64,000 bases of DNA, from contig NC_087190.1 in assembly GCF_035594125.1 (NCBI RefSeq), positions 7,549,039 to 7,613,038 of the forward strand, in the 5' to 3' direction. Position numbers and translations under genes: made by a program. This stretch comes from Scylla paramamosain (taxonomy: Eukaryota > Arthropoda > Malacostraca > Decapoda > Portunidae). Of the stretch, positions 1-12,823 are shown piece after piece. Positions within the stretch are counted from its first letter, which is position 1, and every line of letters starts with the position of its first letter. The notes under the pieces were generated by a model, which saw nothing but the letters and a program-made list of their open reading frames with translations, had not been told where the DNA came from and did not search any database.

Positions 1-1978
1 CATGGATTTTACTATTTTTGTACTTAACGAACTCAAAAACACTCAAAATACACTTTTTTTGGTAATGTTATTCTGTTTCTTCTTAATGGGTGTTTTGTAT
101 GAATTTTAACGTTTAGGTACGTAAGAAGCTCAAGACACAAAAGACATCTTTTTGGTAATGTTGTTTTGTATCGAAAATATGGAACTTATGCATTTTTAGC
201 GTTTTGATGTACATAAATCGCTCAAAAACACTAAAGAGACACGTTTTCTGGTAATGTCGCTTCATTTCCCTATGTAGAGTGACTTCGCATGCATTTTACC
301 GTTTTGGTACCTAACAATATAAAAACACTCAAAATGCACGTTTTCTTTTTTATAAATACTGCTCTTCTGTTTTTCTATATAGAGTACTTTTCAACGCGTT
401 TTTCGTGTTTTGGTACCTAACGAAGCTCAAACAAACACTCTTAATACCCGTTTCTTGTAAAGCTCTTTCATTAGGTACTATGGTAATATCATTTCTCGTT
501 TCCCCTATTGGAAAATTTCCATGCATTTTGGCGTCATAGTCAAAAACACTCAAATTACACATTTTTGGTAATGTTATTATGTTTCCTTTATATGGGGTAT
601 TTTTGATGCATTTGTAGCGCTTTAGTACGTAATAAGCCCAAAACCACACAAATGACACGTGTTTAGTAATGTTATTCTATGTTTCATTATATGGTGTTTC
701 CATGGCTTTTTGTATCTTTGCGCATAAAACGCTTCAAAACCCACAAAAGACACGTTTTTCTTAATGTCGTTTCGTTTCCTTATATAGAAAATATTTACAT
801 GTTTTTTTGGTATTTTATTACCTATGACAAGTTTAAAAACAGCTATAATACATGTTTTTCATCATGCCATACTGTATCTTCATTTAAGGTGAAAATACAA
901 TAAACACATTTTTGGTAATATTATTCTGTTTCTCCACATATAGTTCCTATTAAAACATTTTTGGCATTTTTAGTGATTAAGAAGCTTTAAAATACTCATA
1001 ATTCATGTTTCTGGTAATTTTTTGTTTCTTTTTCCTTATATAGAGTACTTTACATGCATTTTCACGTTGCTTTGGTATTTCACTCCTCTCGGTCAAAAAT
1101 CCTCAAAATTATAATTATGGCTTTGATGATTTTAATATTTTCTTCATATACGGTGTTTTTTTTTTAAGCATTTTAGCGTTTTGGTACATAAGAATCTGAA
1201 AAACAGTCTGGTAATGTTATTTTTTTTTTTCAATATACGGTGCTTTCTATGTTTTTTTTTAGCGTCTTTGTACATAAAAAAAATATTAAAAAAAAACACT
1301 CCAAAGACACGCTTTTCTTGGTAATGTTTAGTTATCTATGCAATTTGGTGTTTTGTGTAATTAAGAATCTTAAAAAGCAGTCCATAATAAACATTTCTGG
1401 TGATCTTCATATAAGGTGCTTTGTGCGCATTTTGTCGTTTTGTTATTTAACAAAATAAAAACAGTAAAAAATAATTTTTATGCTGCTATTATATATTGAT
1501 TGGTTTTAGCGTTTTGAGTAGCAACGAAGTTCAAAAACACTTATAAGAAACGTTTCCAGTGATATCGTTTTGTTTCCTCATATAGGGGTAATTTACATGA
1601 ATTCTGGCATTTTGGTTCATCATGATTTTATGAACGCTCAAATTACACATTTTTGTTATAATTATTGCTTCTTTATATACGTTTGTTTTACATGCATTTT
1701 TGTGTTTTTATGCGTAAGAATCTCAAAAAAACAATGAAATGTGCTTTTGGTGTTTTGGAAATATTATTTTGTTTTCCAAAATAGGGTGCTTTCTATGCTT
1801 TTTAGCGTCTCTCTGCATAAAACGATAAAAAATGCAGAAAACAAACGTTCATGGTAGTATTTAGTTTCCCCTATATATGGTGGTTTCCATGCATTTTGGC
1901 ATGCTGGTAACTAACAATCTTTAAAAGAAGAAACCATAATACACGTTTCTGGTAGTATTGTTCTTTTGTTGTCACCGA
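1..1978 (+). repeat. ~96-bp satellite array, plus polarity
   Basis: Diverged tandem monomers of about 96 bp. Each ends in a variant of GCATGCATTTTGGCG, then TTTTGGTACCTAACAAG, then CTCAAAAACACTC, and starts again with GTTTTTGGTAATG. I call this reading direction plus. The short open frames inside it have no conserved product and are by-products of the repeat. The whole stretch also belongs to the left arm of the large inverted duplication. It runs off the window start. Confidence 0.9.
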
Positions 1979-2870
1979 TAATGTGAAGCTTACAAAGCAT
2001 ATTTTGCTGTGCCAGTTGGGAACCAAGATAAGACCAGGGCACCTCATTTTACTTATTGAGGATTGTGAGAGAACAGTGAAGAACAAGGCAAAATAGCTGT
2101 TAGTTTTTCAAGAGTAATATTCAATAAAAAATTAAGAAAAATTAAAACATAAGTTAAACAAACTTATACTGCTGTTCTTTTACAAGGTGGTATAGAGGGG
2201 AAAAGAGAACCATGAAATTTCATATACCCTGAATATGGCCATGAACCTACTGATCACTCAAGTGGACCGCTTTTTTCTTGCATGGTGGATCCTTCCAAAC
2301 GCCGATCTGGGAAAAATGCACCTGTCTGTTTACCATCAGGGCATTCTATCCATTTCATTGCACCAGTACCACATAGTGCTGATCTGCTGATTCTCCAGAA
2401 AGAAATCAACTATCAAAAGAAAGCAGCAAGTCAGAAGATAGGCCAAACAGAGAGAAAGACTGTGAATTCACAGATACAGTTGTAGTTGGAAGGAATCCTT
2501 ACTACCCAAATCAAAGAGGACCTCATTGATCTCATCAGAGATCTTGGACTGACAAAGTCAAATGGTGAGCTTTTGATTTTGCAAGGCTGAAGGAATGGGA
2601 CTTACTTAGAGCTTAGTGTGCAAGTGACCAGCCAAAGAAAACGTACTTGAAGGTCCATATCCTAGATTGTCATCTCGACAGCTTCAAGAGAATAAGGGAG
2701 CATATTCAGAGGAACAAGGGGAGTCCCCCTCCACCAAGATATAACGAACTTTGAACAGAGATATCAGGGATCTTTCATTGAAAAACATGATGGGAGACTA
2801 CATTTGGAGACTCATACATGAGAAAGTTATTTGTTGTATTCAAGCAAATCAAGAAGAAAAAAGTTTTAAA
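1979..2870 (+). pseudogene. Broken copy of a multicopy arthropod ORF family (left-arm copy)
   Basis: Conceptual translation in shifting frames gives, in order: a cysteine-containing segment (AVPVGNQDKTRAPHFTCEHC-like, about 1990-2080), MVDPSKRRSGKNAP (2282 on), an APVPHSAD motif, the segment IDLIRDLGLTKSNGELL, HILDCHLDSFKEN, and finally GAYSEEQGE, HQDI, FEQRYQG (about 2690-2800). I recognise these motifs from memory as an uncharacterised protein family present in many copies in arthropod genomes. Its function is unknown and it may be associated with a mobile element. Full-length members have a long central region between the SRLKE-like segment and HILD. Here that region is missing, so there is a large internal deletion as well as several stops and frameshifts. 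An AT-rich interruption at about 2090-2195 may be an intron relic or unrelated. The copy at 9183-10042 is its inverted duplicate. Family recognition about 0.7 sure, non-functionality nearly certain. Confidence 0.7.
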
Positions 2871-3056
2871 ATTAATTTTGGAGTCATTTGAATTATTTTT
2901 CTTTCCAAAAATGAAGTAAAAAATGGTGAAATTGCGCTATTTTCAGGCCAAAATCATTCTAAAAGCCACAAAAGCTGTTTTGACAGGAATAATTGACATT
3001 TTCTATTGTTTTAAAATGAAAAAGAGTTAGAAAATAGACAAAAATCGTGTTAGTTG
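2871..3056 (+). other. AT-rich 3' flank carried with the broken gene
   Basis: Non-satellite sequence following the GAYSEEQGE-family pseudogene, ending where satellite resumes (ATTACACATTTCTGGTAAT at about 3059). The same flank occurs in inverted form at about 8969-9182. The foreign segment that entered the satellite therefore includes this piece, and it was later duplicated with the arm. It contains no recognisable terminal repeats. Confidence 0.6.
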
Positions 3057-6000
3057 ATATTACACATTTCTGGTAATACTTTTTCGTTTCCCCATATCGG
3101 GTACTTTGCATATATTTTGATGTTTTGGTACTTCACACGCTTAAAATCAATGAAATATTACTTTTCTAATAATATCATTTCATTTTAATATTAATAAGGA
3201 TGGTTTTTTCATCACATTTTTAAGGCGTTTTTTGGTACCTAACAAGTTTAAAAAGAGTCAAATTACATTGGTCATGATGTACTGTTTCTTTATACCTTAC
3301 AAGGTACCTAACAAGGTAAACAAAACAAAAATGAAAATACACGTTTTTAGTAATGTTCTGTTTCTCCAGTTAAAGTGCTATTCACGCGTTTTAACTGTTT
3401 TAGCTCAACAAAACACACACCTTTCTGGTAATATCGTTTCTTTTCCCCCCAAATAACGTACTTACGTGGATTTTTGGCGTTTTGGCTATCTCACACGGTC
3501 AAAAACATTCAAATTACATTATTTTGGTAATGTAATTATGAATCTTTATATAGGGTGTTTTGCAAGTATTATATTGCGTGTTGGTACGTAAAAATCTGGG
3601 ACATAACATGGCGAAAAAAAAAAAACAATTAAAATAAATGTTTTTCGGTAAGGGGTAAAAACAATGAAATTAAACATTTTGGTATGGACTGTTATGTTTC
3701 TTAATATAGGTCGTTTTGTATGCATTTTATTAATTTTTTTGTATGTAAGAAGAACAAATGACACGTAAGTTTGGCACTGTTATTTTGTTTTCCAATAAAT
3801 GGTGTTTTCCATGTTTTTTTAGCGTCTTTGTGCATATAACACTCAAAAACACTTAAAAAACACGATTCTATTAATGTCGTTTCATTTCTTTACATTTGAT
3901 AGTTTTCGTGCATTTGTTCGGTTTTTGGTACCTAACAATCCATAAAAAACAGACAAAATTACACGTTTCTGGTCATGCTCTTCTGTTTCTTCATAAAGGT
4001 GCTTTGCATGCTTCTTGGCGTTTTTGGAATCTACCAGAATTGAAAAATACTTACCATACACATTCATCGTAATGTTCTGTTTCTCCATATAGAGTGCTAT
4101 TAGAACATTTTAGCGTTTTGGTAGCTAAGAAGCTAGAAAACAATTACAAAACACGTTTCTGGTAAAAATCTTTTTGTTTCTTCATATACGGTATTTTGTA
4201 TGAATTTTTATTGTTTGGTTTCCTCACACTAAAATTATATGTTTTTGGGAATATTATTAATTTCTTCATATACGGTGTTTTTCATGTATTTTTTTTTTTT
4301 TTTTTACGTATTGGCACATAAGAGTCTGAATTCCCTCTATAGGGGCGGCTTCCATGGAATTTGGCGTTTCAGCTTAAAAACAGTCATAATACAAGTTTTA
4401 GTGATGTTAGAGTTATTTCATAATGTGGGATTTCATGATTTTTTTTTGCGTTTGGTACCTAAAAAGGTAAAAAAAATCAAATTAACGTTTTCGTTATTTA
4501 CACGTGCTATTTATACATTTTAGCGGTTTAGTACAGTAAAATCCTGGAAAACACTTTCTAACTTTTGGTTATGGTAATATCGTTTTTGTTTCCCCATATA
4601 GAGTGCTTTCCATGCATTTTTTGCGATTTGGTTCCTTACATCATCATAAACACTCAAATTACACCTTATTGGTAATGTTGTGTTTCTTTATATAGGGTGT
4701 TTTGCATACTTTTTTTATCGTTTTTCCAATGCTTTTCCAATGTCATTTCCATGCTTTTTAGCGTTTTGGTGCTGAAGATGCTTATAAACACTCAAAAGAA
4801 CCGTTTTCTTGAAATATTATTTTGGTTTTTAATATAATGTTTTCGTGCATGCATGTTGGCATTATGTAACCTAACAATGTGAAATACACTCAAAACCACG
4901 TTTTAGGTAGTGTTATTCCGTTTTCTCTATATAGAGTGCTCTTCATGCGTTCTAGAGTGTTGTTAACTAAGAAACTAAAAAGCGCCCTCATAATACACGT
5001 TTCTCGTAATCTTTTCATTACCTCATATACAGTTCTTTGCATGCACTTTGGTGTTTTTTTTTTTTTTACATAATCTTAGAAACACTCATAAATACTTGTT
5101 TTTGGTAATGTTCTGTTTATCTATATAAAGTGCTATTCATGCGTTCTAGTGTGTTATTACTTATAAAGCTCAAAAACTCATAATACACGTACGTTTCTTC
5201 TTAAATGTTTTTCGTTTCTACATATGGTAATGTTGTTCTCTTTGTTTTTCTATATAAAGTGCTGTTATGCGTTCTAGCGTGTTATTCCTTATGAAGCTCA
5301 AAACTCATAATACACGTTTCTTGTAATGTTTTTCGTTTCTACATATAGAGTAATTTGTATGCTTTTTTTTGGCATTTTTCTACGTAACAAACTCAAAAAC
5401 ATTTTAAGTACCTTTTTTTTATAATATAAGTTTCTACCTAAAAGGTGTTTTGCATGTGTTTTATCATTATATGGTAACAAAAAAAGCTGAAAAACACTCA
5501 AAAGATATATTTTTTTTTTTTTTTGTAATGTTTTTAATTCCCATACCAAAGTTGTTTTTCCATGCTTTTCAGTGTTTTAGTTCCTTGTACATTTATAACC
5601 ATTAAAAAGGCACGTTTCTGGAAATCTCGTTTTCTTTCCCCAGATAGAGTGCTTTGCATGCCTTTTGGCGTTATGATAACTTACATCAAAAACATACGTG
5701 ATAATGTTGTTCTGTTTCTGCACATAGAGTGTTATTCATATATTTTAGCGTTTTGGCTCCAAAAAATATCAAAAACACTCAAAATTCACTTTTCATGTAA
5801 TGTCTTTTTTTATTCTACATATAACGTACTTTGTTTGCATAAACACTCAAAAGACACCGTCTTGGAAATGTCGTTTCTTTTCCCAAAAACACACAAAATA
5901 CGCGTTTTTTTTTTTTGGTAGTTATTATTCTTTTTCTTCATATAGAGTGTTATTAAAGTGTTTTTTTCACGTTATTATATCTAAGAACATAAAAACATTT

Positions 6001-6711
6001 ATAATGCAAGTTTTTTTTTTCGTAATGTTTTTTCCTTTCCCAAATATGGTGTCTTCCATGCATATTGGCGTTTTCTGCCTAACAAGCTCAAGAACACTTG
6101 ACATGCTTGTTTTTAGTAATAGATATTCTTTTCTCCAAGTTTTCCATGCGTTTCAGCGGTTTTTGGTGCGTAAGAACCTGAAAACACTCAAGAAGACAAC
6201 TTTTTTTCACTATTACATAGGGTGCTTTCCATGCTTTTAAGTGTTTTAGTTCCTAATACGCATAAAACATTCCAAAAGATATGTTCCTTATAATGTCATT
6301 TCGTTTTCTCATATAAGAGACTGCAGTCATTTTGGCGAGTCGGTATGTAACAGTGTGAAAACAATCAAAATACACGCTTTTTTTTTTCGTTTTTCCATAT
6401 AAAGTGTTTCTGACGCGTTTTTCTAGTTTTGGTACCTCGAACTCAAAAACACTCATAATACACGTTTTTTTTTGTAATGTCTTTTCGTTTCACCATATAC
6501 TGTACAATATAAAGTAAGGTTTTTCTACATATCAAGCTCAAAAACACTCAAAATACTTGTTTTTTGGTTAATTGAATATTTTCTCCATAAAGTGTTTTGC
6601 ATGCGTTTTACCGTTTTAAAATTGCAATAAGAAGTTCTAAAACACTCAAAATACACGTTTTTCGTAATGTTTTGTATTCCATTTAGGATGACTTCCATGC
6701 TTTTTAGCGAT
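3057..6711 (+). repeat. Satellite array, plus polarity, up to first polarity switch
   Basis: Continuous ~96-bp monomers in plus polarity. To about 4735 they belong to the left arm of the inverted duplication, and the rest is its spacer. Polarity flips at about 6712, where a monomer fragment ending TTTTTAGCGATGG is followed by AAAACACCCTATATAAAG, which is reverse-reading. No gene is seen. Confidence 0.88.
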
Positions 6712-8968
6712 GGAAAACACCCTATATAAAGAAAGAAAATAACTTTATAATAGTGTTGAGATACCGTGTGAGATACCAAAACTCCAAAATGCATGTAAAG
6801 TATCCTATATGGATAAACGAAATGATATTATTACCAGAAACGTGTCCTATAAAAAGTTTTAGAGATTGTTAGAGTACCAAGACACTAAAATGTGCGTGTA
6901 GCACTCTATATTTAAGAAACAGAACAACTTTACCAAAAACGTGTATTTTTAGTGTTTTCACCATATATCGAAATGCCAAAATGTATGTCAAGCACCCTAT
7001 ACAAAGAAATGAGAGCATGACCAAAAAAAAAGTGTAATTTTACTGTTTTTTAAGTTTATTAGGGTACCAACACGTCAAAATGCTTGCAAATTTGGAAACG
7101 AAGACAAAATAACATTACCAAACACATTTCTTTTGAGGGTTTTTGAGATTCGTACAAAAACGCTAAAAAGTATGCAAAACACCCTATATAAAGAAAAATA
7201 ACATTACCAATAAGGTGTAATTTGAGTGTTTATGACGATATAAGGAACCAAAACGCAAAAATGCATGCAAAGTACCCTATATGGGGAAACAAAACGATAT
7301 TACCATAAACTAGTGTTAGGAATGTTTTCCAGGATTTTAGGTACCGCTAAAACGTGCCTTTACCACATGTAAAAAACAAAATCGTTATTTTGAGTGTTTT
7401 TTTTTTTTTTTTTTACCTTTTTAGGTACCAAACGCAAAAATTCATAAAATTTCCCATTATGAAATAACTCAACATCACCAAAACTTGTATTATGACTGTT
7501 TTTAAGCTAAAACGCCAAATTCCATGGAAGCCACCCTATAGAGGGAATTCAAACCCTTATGTGCCAATACGGAAAAAAAAAATACATGAAAAACACCGTA
7601 TATGAAGAAATGAATAATATTCCCGAAAACATATAATTTGAGTGTGAGGAACCCAAACACCAAAATTCCATACAAAATATCCTATATGAAGAAACGAAGA
7701 GATTTTTACCAGAAACGTGCTTTGTAAGTGTTTTTGAGCTTCTTAGCTACCGAAACGCTAAAACGTTTTAATAGCACTCTATATGGAGAAACAGAACATT
7801 ACGATGAATGTGTATGGTAAGTATTTTTCACCTTGGTAGATTCCAAAACGCCAAAATGCATGCAAAGCATCCTTATGAAGAAACAGAAGAACATGACCAG
7901 AAACGTGTAATTTTGTCTGTTTTTAAGATTGTTAGATACCAAAAACCAACAAATGCACGCAAACTATCAAATATAAGGAAATGAAACGACATTAATAGAA
8001 TCGTGTTTTTTGAGTGTTTTTTGAGTGTTTTATGCACAAAGACGCTAAAAAACATACAAAAACACCATATATTGGAAAACAAAATAACAGTGCCAAACAC
8101 GTGTCATTTTGTTCTTACAGACGAAAACTAATAACATGCATAGAAAACGACCAATATTAAGAAACATAATAACCACTTCTCAAAAGTTTAATTTTTTTTT
8201 TCTATTGCAATTGTGAGATACCAAAACGTCGAAATGCATACAAATTACCCTATATGGAGAAACGAAACGATATAACCAGAAACGTGTGTATTAGAAGTTT
8301 TCTTCAGCTTCTTAGATAAAAAAAAACTAAAACGTGTGAATAGCACCTGATATGGAGAAAACCAACAACCTTACCAAAAACATTTATTTAGAATGTTTTT
8401 TTTTTTCGCTATGTTATGTCCTGGATTTTTACGTACCAACACATAGAAATACGTGCAAAACACACCCTATATAAAGATTCATAATAACATTACCAAAATA
8501 ATGTAATTTGAATATTTTTGACCTGTGTGAGGTACGCAAAAACACCAAAATCCACGTAAAAATTGATACGTTATTTGCGGGAAAAGAAACGATATTACCA
8601 GAAAGGTGTGTGTTTAGAGCTAAAACGTTAAAAGACGCGTGCGTAGCACTCTTAACTGGAGAAACAGAACATTACCAAAAACGTGTATTTTCATTTTTGT
8701 TTTGTTTACCTTGTTAGGTACCTTATAAGGTATGAAGAAACAGAACACCATGACCAATATTAATTTGACTCTTTTTAAGCTTGTTAGGTAAAAAAACGCC
8801 CAAAATGCATAGTTGCCATCCTATATATTAAAATGAAACGACATTGTTAAGAAAAGTAATTTTTCTAAAATTTCCATTTTAAGCGTGTGAAGTACCAAAA
8901 CATCAAAATACATGCAAAGTACCTGATATGGGGAAACGAAAAGGTATTAACAGAAATGTGTATTATCA
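6712..8968 (-). repeat. Satellite array, minus polarity
   Basis: Monomers read in reverse (GGTACCAAAACGC, ATGCATGCAAAG, CCCTATATGG). From about 7150 the sequence is the mirror of 3057-4735. No gene is seen. Confidence 0.88.
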
Positions 8969-9182
8969 CTAACACGATTTTTGTCTTTATTTTCTAACTC
9001 TTTTCATTTCAAAACAATAGAAAATATCAATTATTCCTGTCAAACTTAGCTTTTTGTGGCTTTTAGAATGATTTTCGTCCCAAAATAGCTAAATTTCACC
9101 ATTTTTACCATTTTTGGAAAGAAAAAAAAAATTCAAATGACACCAAAATTAATTTTAAAACTTTTTTTTTCTTCTTGATTTG
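8969..9182 (-). other. AT-rich 3' flank of the right-arm broken gene
   Basis: Mirror copy of 2871-3056: AT-rich non-satellite sequence downstream of the pseudogene on the minus strand. It includes a long poly-T/poly-A stretch and shows no recognisable coding content. Confidence 0.6.
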
Positions 9183-10042
9183 CTTGAATACAACAAATAA
9201 CTTTCATGTATGAGCCCCTAAATGTAGTCTCCCATCATGTTTTTCATTGAAGGATCCCTGATATCTCTGTTCAAAGTTCGTTATATCTTGGTGGAGGGAC
9301 TCCCCTTGTTCCTCTGAATATGCTCCCTTATTCTCTTGAAGCTGTCGAGATGACAATCTAGGATATGGACCTTCAAGTACGTTTTTTCTTTGGCTGGTCA
9401 CTTGCACACTTTCATCAAGTAAGTCCCATTCCTTCAGCCTTGAGGTCAAAAGCTCACCATTTGACTTTGTCAAACCAAGATCTCTGATGAGATCAACTGA
9501 GGTCTCTTTGATTTGGGTAGTAAGGATTCCTTCCAACTACAACTGTATCTGTGAATTCACAGTCTTCCTCTCTGTTTGGCTCATCTTCTGACTTGCTGCT
9601 TTCTTTTGATAGTTGATTTCTTTCTGGAGGATCAGCATATCAGCACTATGTGGTACTGGTGCAATTGGAATGGATAGAATGTCTGGATTAACAGACAGGT
9701 GCATTTTTCCCAGATCGGCGTTTGGAAGGATCCACCATGCAGAAAAAAGCGGTCACTTGAGTGATCAGTAGGTTCACGCTATATTCTAGGTATAGCAAAT
9801 TTCATGGTTCTCTTTTCCCCTCCCTATACCACCTTGTAAAAGAACAGCAGTATAAGTTTGTTAAACTTATTTTTTTTATTTTTCTTAATTTTTTTATTGA
9901 ATATTACTCTTGAAAAACTAACAGCTATTTTGCCTTCTAATGTTCTCTCACAATGCTCACAAGTAAAATGAGGTGCCCTGGTCTTGTCTTGGTTCCCAAC
10001 TGGCACAGCAAAATATGCTTTGTAAGCTTCACATTACCTATG
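9183..10042 (-). pseudogene. Broken copy of a multicopy arthropod ORF family (right-arm copy)
   Basis: The longest uninterrupted stretch, 9204-9536, encodes about 110 residues including DLIRDLGLTKSNGELLTSRL, KEWDLL, then GAYSEEQGE, HQDI and FEQRYQG. Upstream on the minus strand (about 9824-10027) lie YFAVPVGNQDKTRAPHFTC and EHCERTLE, followed by an AT-rich interruption. The SRLKEWDLL segment runs almost directly into the C-terminal motifs. Comparison with the family as I remember it implies an internal deletion of most of the protein, including its central region. The HILD segment is in a different frame from GAYSEEQG, so a frameshift is present too. No promoter or intact start is visible. 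It is the inverted duplicate of 1979-2870, and both copies share the same internal deletion, so the gene was already broken before duplication. Function unknown. Confidence 0.7.
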
Positions 10043-12784
10043 ACAACAAAAGAACAATATCACCAGAAACGTGTATTATGGCTTTTTAAAGATTGTTAGT
10101 TACCAGCATGCCAAAAAATGCATGGAAACCACCATATATAGGGAAACGGAAACAATACCATAAACGTTTGTTTTTCAGTATTTTTGAGCGTTTTATACAT
10201 TTAGAGACGCTAAAAAGCATAGAAAGCACCCTATTTTTGGAAAACAAAATAATATTTCCAAACAATTGCCATTTCATTGTTTTTTGAGATTCTTACGTAC
10301 AAAAACACAAAAATGCAGAGCAAAACACCCTATATAAAGAAGCAATAATTATAGCAAAAAAGTGTAATTTGAGCGTTCATAAAATCATGATGAACCAAAA
10401 TGCCAGAATTCATGTAAATTACCCTTATATGAGGAAACAAAACGATATCTGTGGTAACGTTTCTTATAAGTGTTTTTGAACTTCGTTGCTACCAAAACGC
10501 TAAAACCAATCAATATGTAATAGCAGCATAAAATTATTTTTTACTGTTTCTATTTTGTTAAATAACAAAACGATAAAATGCAAGACAAAGCACCTTATAT
10601 GAAGATCACCAGAAATGTTTATTATGACTGCTTTTTAAGATTTTTTAATTACCAAAACGCCAAAATTGCATGATAACCAAACATTACCAAAAGCGTGTCT
10701 TTTTTTTATGTACAAAGACGCTAAAAAATCATAGAAAAGCACCCTATATTGAAAAATAAATAACATTACCAGACTGTTTTTCAGATTCTTATGTACCTTA
10801 AACGCTAAAAATGCTTAAAAAAAAACACCGTGTATGAAGAAAATATTAAAATCATAAAAGCCATATAATTTGAGGATTTTTGACCGAGTGAAATACCAAA
10901 AACAGTCAAAATGCATGTAAAGTACTCTATATAAGGAAAAAGAAACAAAATTACCAGAAACGTGAATTATGAGTATTTTAGAAGCTTCTTAATTACTAAA
11001 AAATGCTAAAACGTTTTAATAGAACTATATGTGGAGAAACAAAATAACATTACCAAAAATGTGTTTATTGTATTTTCACCTTATATGAAGATACAGTACT
11101 TGGCATGATCAAAAACATGTATTATAACGCTGTTTTTAAACTTGTTAGGTAATAAAATACCAAAAAAAGCATGTAATTTTTTTCTATATATGGAGAACGA
11201 AACGACATTAAGAAAAACGTGTCTTTTTGTGGGTTTTTGAAGCGTTTTATGCGCAAAGATACAAAAAAGCCATAGAAAACACCATATAATGAAACATAGA
11301 GAATAACATTACTAAACACGTGTCATTTGTGTGGTTTATGGGCTTATTACGTACCTAAAGCGCTAAAATGCATCGAAAATACCCTATATAAAGAACACCA
11401 ATAACATTGCCAAAAATGTGCTAATTTGAGTGTTTTTGACTATGACGTCAAAATGCATGGAAATTACCCAATAGGGTAAACGAAATGATATTACCATAGT
11501 ACCTAATGAAAGAGCATTACGAGAAACGTGTATTAAAAGTGTTTTTGAGCTTGTTAGGTACCACAAAAACACGAAAACGCGTTGAATAGCTCTCTATATG
11601 GAAAAACAGAACAGCGCATTATAAAAAAAAAAAACGTTTATTTTGAGTGTTTTTATATTGTTAGGTACCAAAACGGTAAAATGCATGCGAAGCACTCTAC
11701 ATAGGGAAATGAAGGCGACATTACCAAAGCAACGTGTCTTTTTAGTGTTTTTTGAGCGATTTATACTTTAAAACGCTAAAATGCACAAGTTCCATATTTT
11801 CGATACAAATCAACATCACCAAAAAGGTGTCTTTTGTGTTTTGAGCTTCTTACGTACCAAAACGCTAAGATTCCTTTAATTAAGAAGAAACATTAAGAAG
11901 AATCAGAATAACATTACCATTAAGAAGAAACAGAATAACATTACCAAAAAAATTGCATTTTGAGTGTTTTTAAAGCTCGTTAAGAGTACAGAAGCAGCAA
12001 AATCCATGCAATGTAACACCCTATATGAGTGAACATAACAATATTTCCAGAAACGTGTATTATGGATGTTATTGACCCTCTTAAGTAACAAAACTCTCAA
12101 TAGCTCTCTACTCGTATATATAGAAAAAGAGCAACACAACCATAAACGTGTGTTATGAGTGATATTCATATTATAATGTACGAAAATGCGTACATTCATG
12201 TAAAATAACCGATATTTAATAACGAAAGAGACATTAAGAGAAATGTGTGTTATGAGTGTTTTTTTGAGCTTCTTAGTGCCCAAAACGCAAAAACGCTTCA
12301 ATAGCATTATATATGGAGAAAAGGACAACATTACTAAAAATGTGTATTTTGGGTGTTTTTTCATTGTTAGGTACCAAACTGCCAAAATGCATGCAAAGTA
12401 CCCTATAATTGGGAAAAGAAATGATATTTCCAGAAACATATCTTTGGAGTGTTTATAAGCATGTTATGCACCAAAACGGTAAAATGCATGGAAATCACCC
12501 TATATGGAGATACCAAGCAACATTACACAAAACGTATATTTTGAGTGTTTCTAGCTTCTTACGTACTAAAACGCTTAAACGCATAGGAAACACTTTTTAT
12601 GAAGAAAGAATAACATTACGAAAAAACAAAGTATTATGAGTATTTTTGAGTTTGTTATGTATAAAAAACGATAAAAAACGACAAATTGCATGGAAAGTAC
12701 CCTATATGGGGTAACGAAAAGAACATTAATAAAAATGGGTATTATGAGTACTTTCGATCGTCTTACGTACCAAATGGCTAAGAC
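10043..12784 (-). repeat. Satellite array, minus polarity
   Basis: Reverse-reading ~96-bp monomers, forming the outer part of the right arm to 12008 and ordinary array after that. No gene is seen. Confidence 0.88.
11877..11946. repeat. Short local tandem duplication private to the right arm
   Basis: The block ATTAAGAAGAAACAGAATAA plus CATTACC occurs twice, with a third partial ATTAAGAAGAA. The mirror position in the left arm (about 65-105) has only one copy. The duplication therefore arose after the arms separated. Confidence 0.7.
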
Positions 12785-12823
12785 GCATCCATCGATTATT
12801 TCACAGAAATAATCGATGGATGC
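12785..12823. repeat. Perfect 18-bp inverted repeat with 3-nt loop
   Basis: Arm GCATCCATCGATTATTTC (12785-12802), loop ACA, then the exact complement to 12823. It marks the left edge of a non-satellite island. It could form a hairpin or cruciform, or be the scar or terminal structure of an inserted element. Confidence 0.85.

Larger units (their letters stand above)
1..4735 (+). repeat. Left arm of large inverted duplication (open at window start)
   Basis: This segment reads as the reverse complement of about 7150-12008. Anchors that pair exactly: CATGATTTTATGAACGCTCA at 1621-1640 with its complement at 10370-10389, and TTCCATGGAA at 4350-4359 with 7520-7529. Position 1 pairs with about 12008. 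Summed coordinates of paired sites drift only from about 12010 to about 11880, so the arms differ by small indels netting about 130 bp. Pairing fades near 4735/7150, leaving a spacer of about 2.4 kb. The true left end lies outside the window. Confidence 0.85.
7150..12008 (-). repeat. Right arm of large inverted duplication
   Basis: Reverse complement of 1-4735, including the broken gene copy. In a stretch of about 195 aligned bases inside the pseudogene I count roughly 9 differences by eye, so the arms are much closer to each other than typical neighbouring satellite monomers. The arm carries a private local duplication at about 11877-11946. Confidence 0.85.

Noticed and set aside
1..300. Possible telomeric (TTAGG)n or subtelomere
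   Set aside because: No TTAGG or CCTAA tandem runs were seen anywhere in the window.
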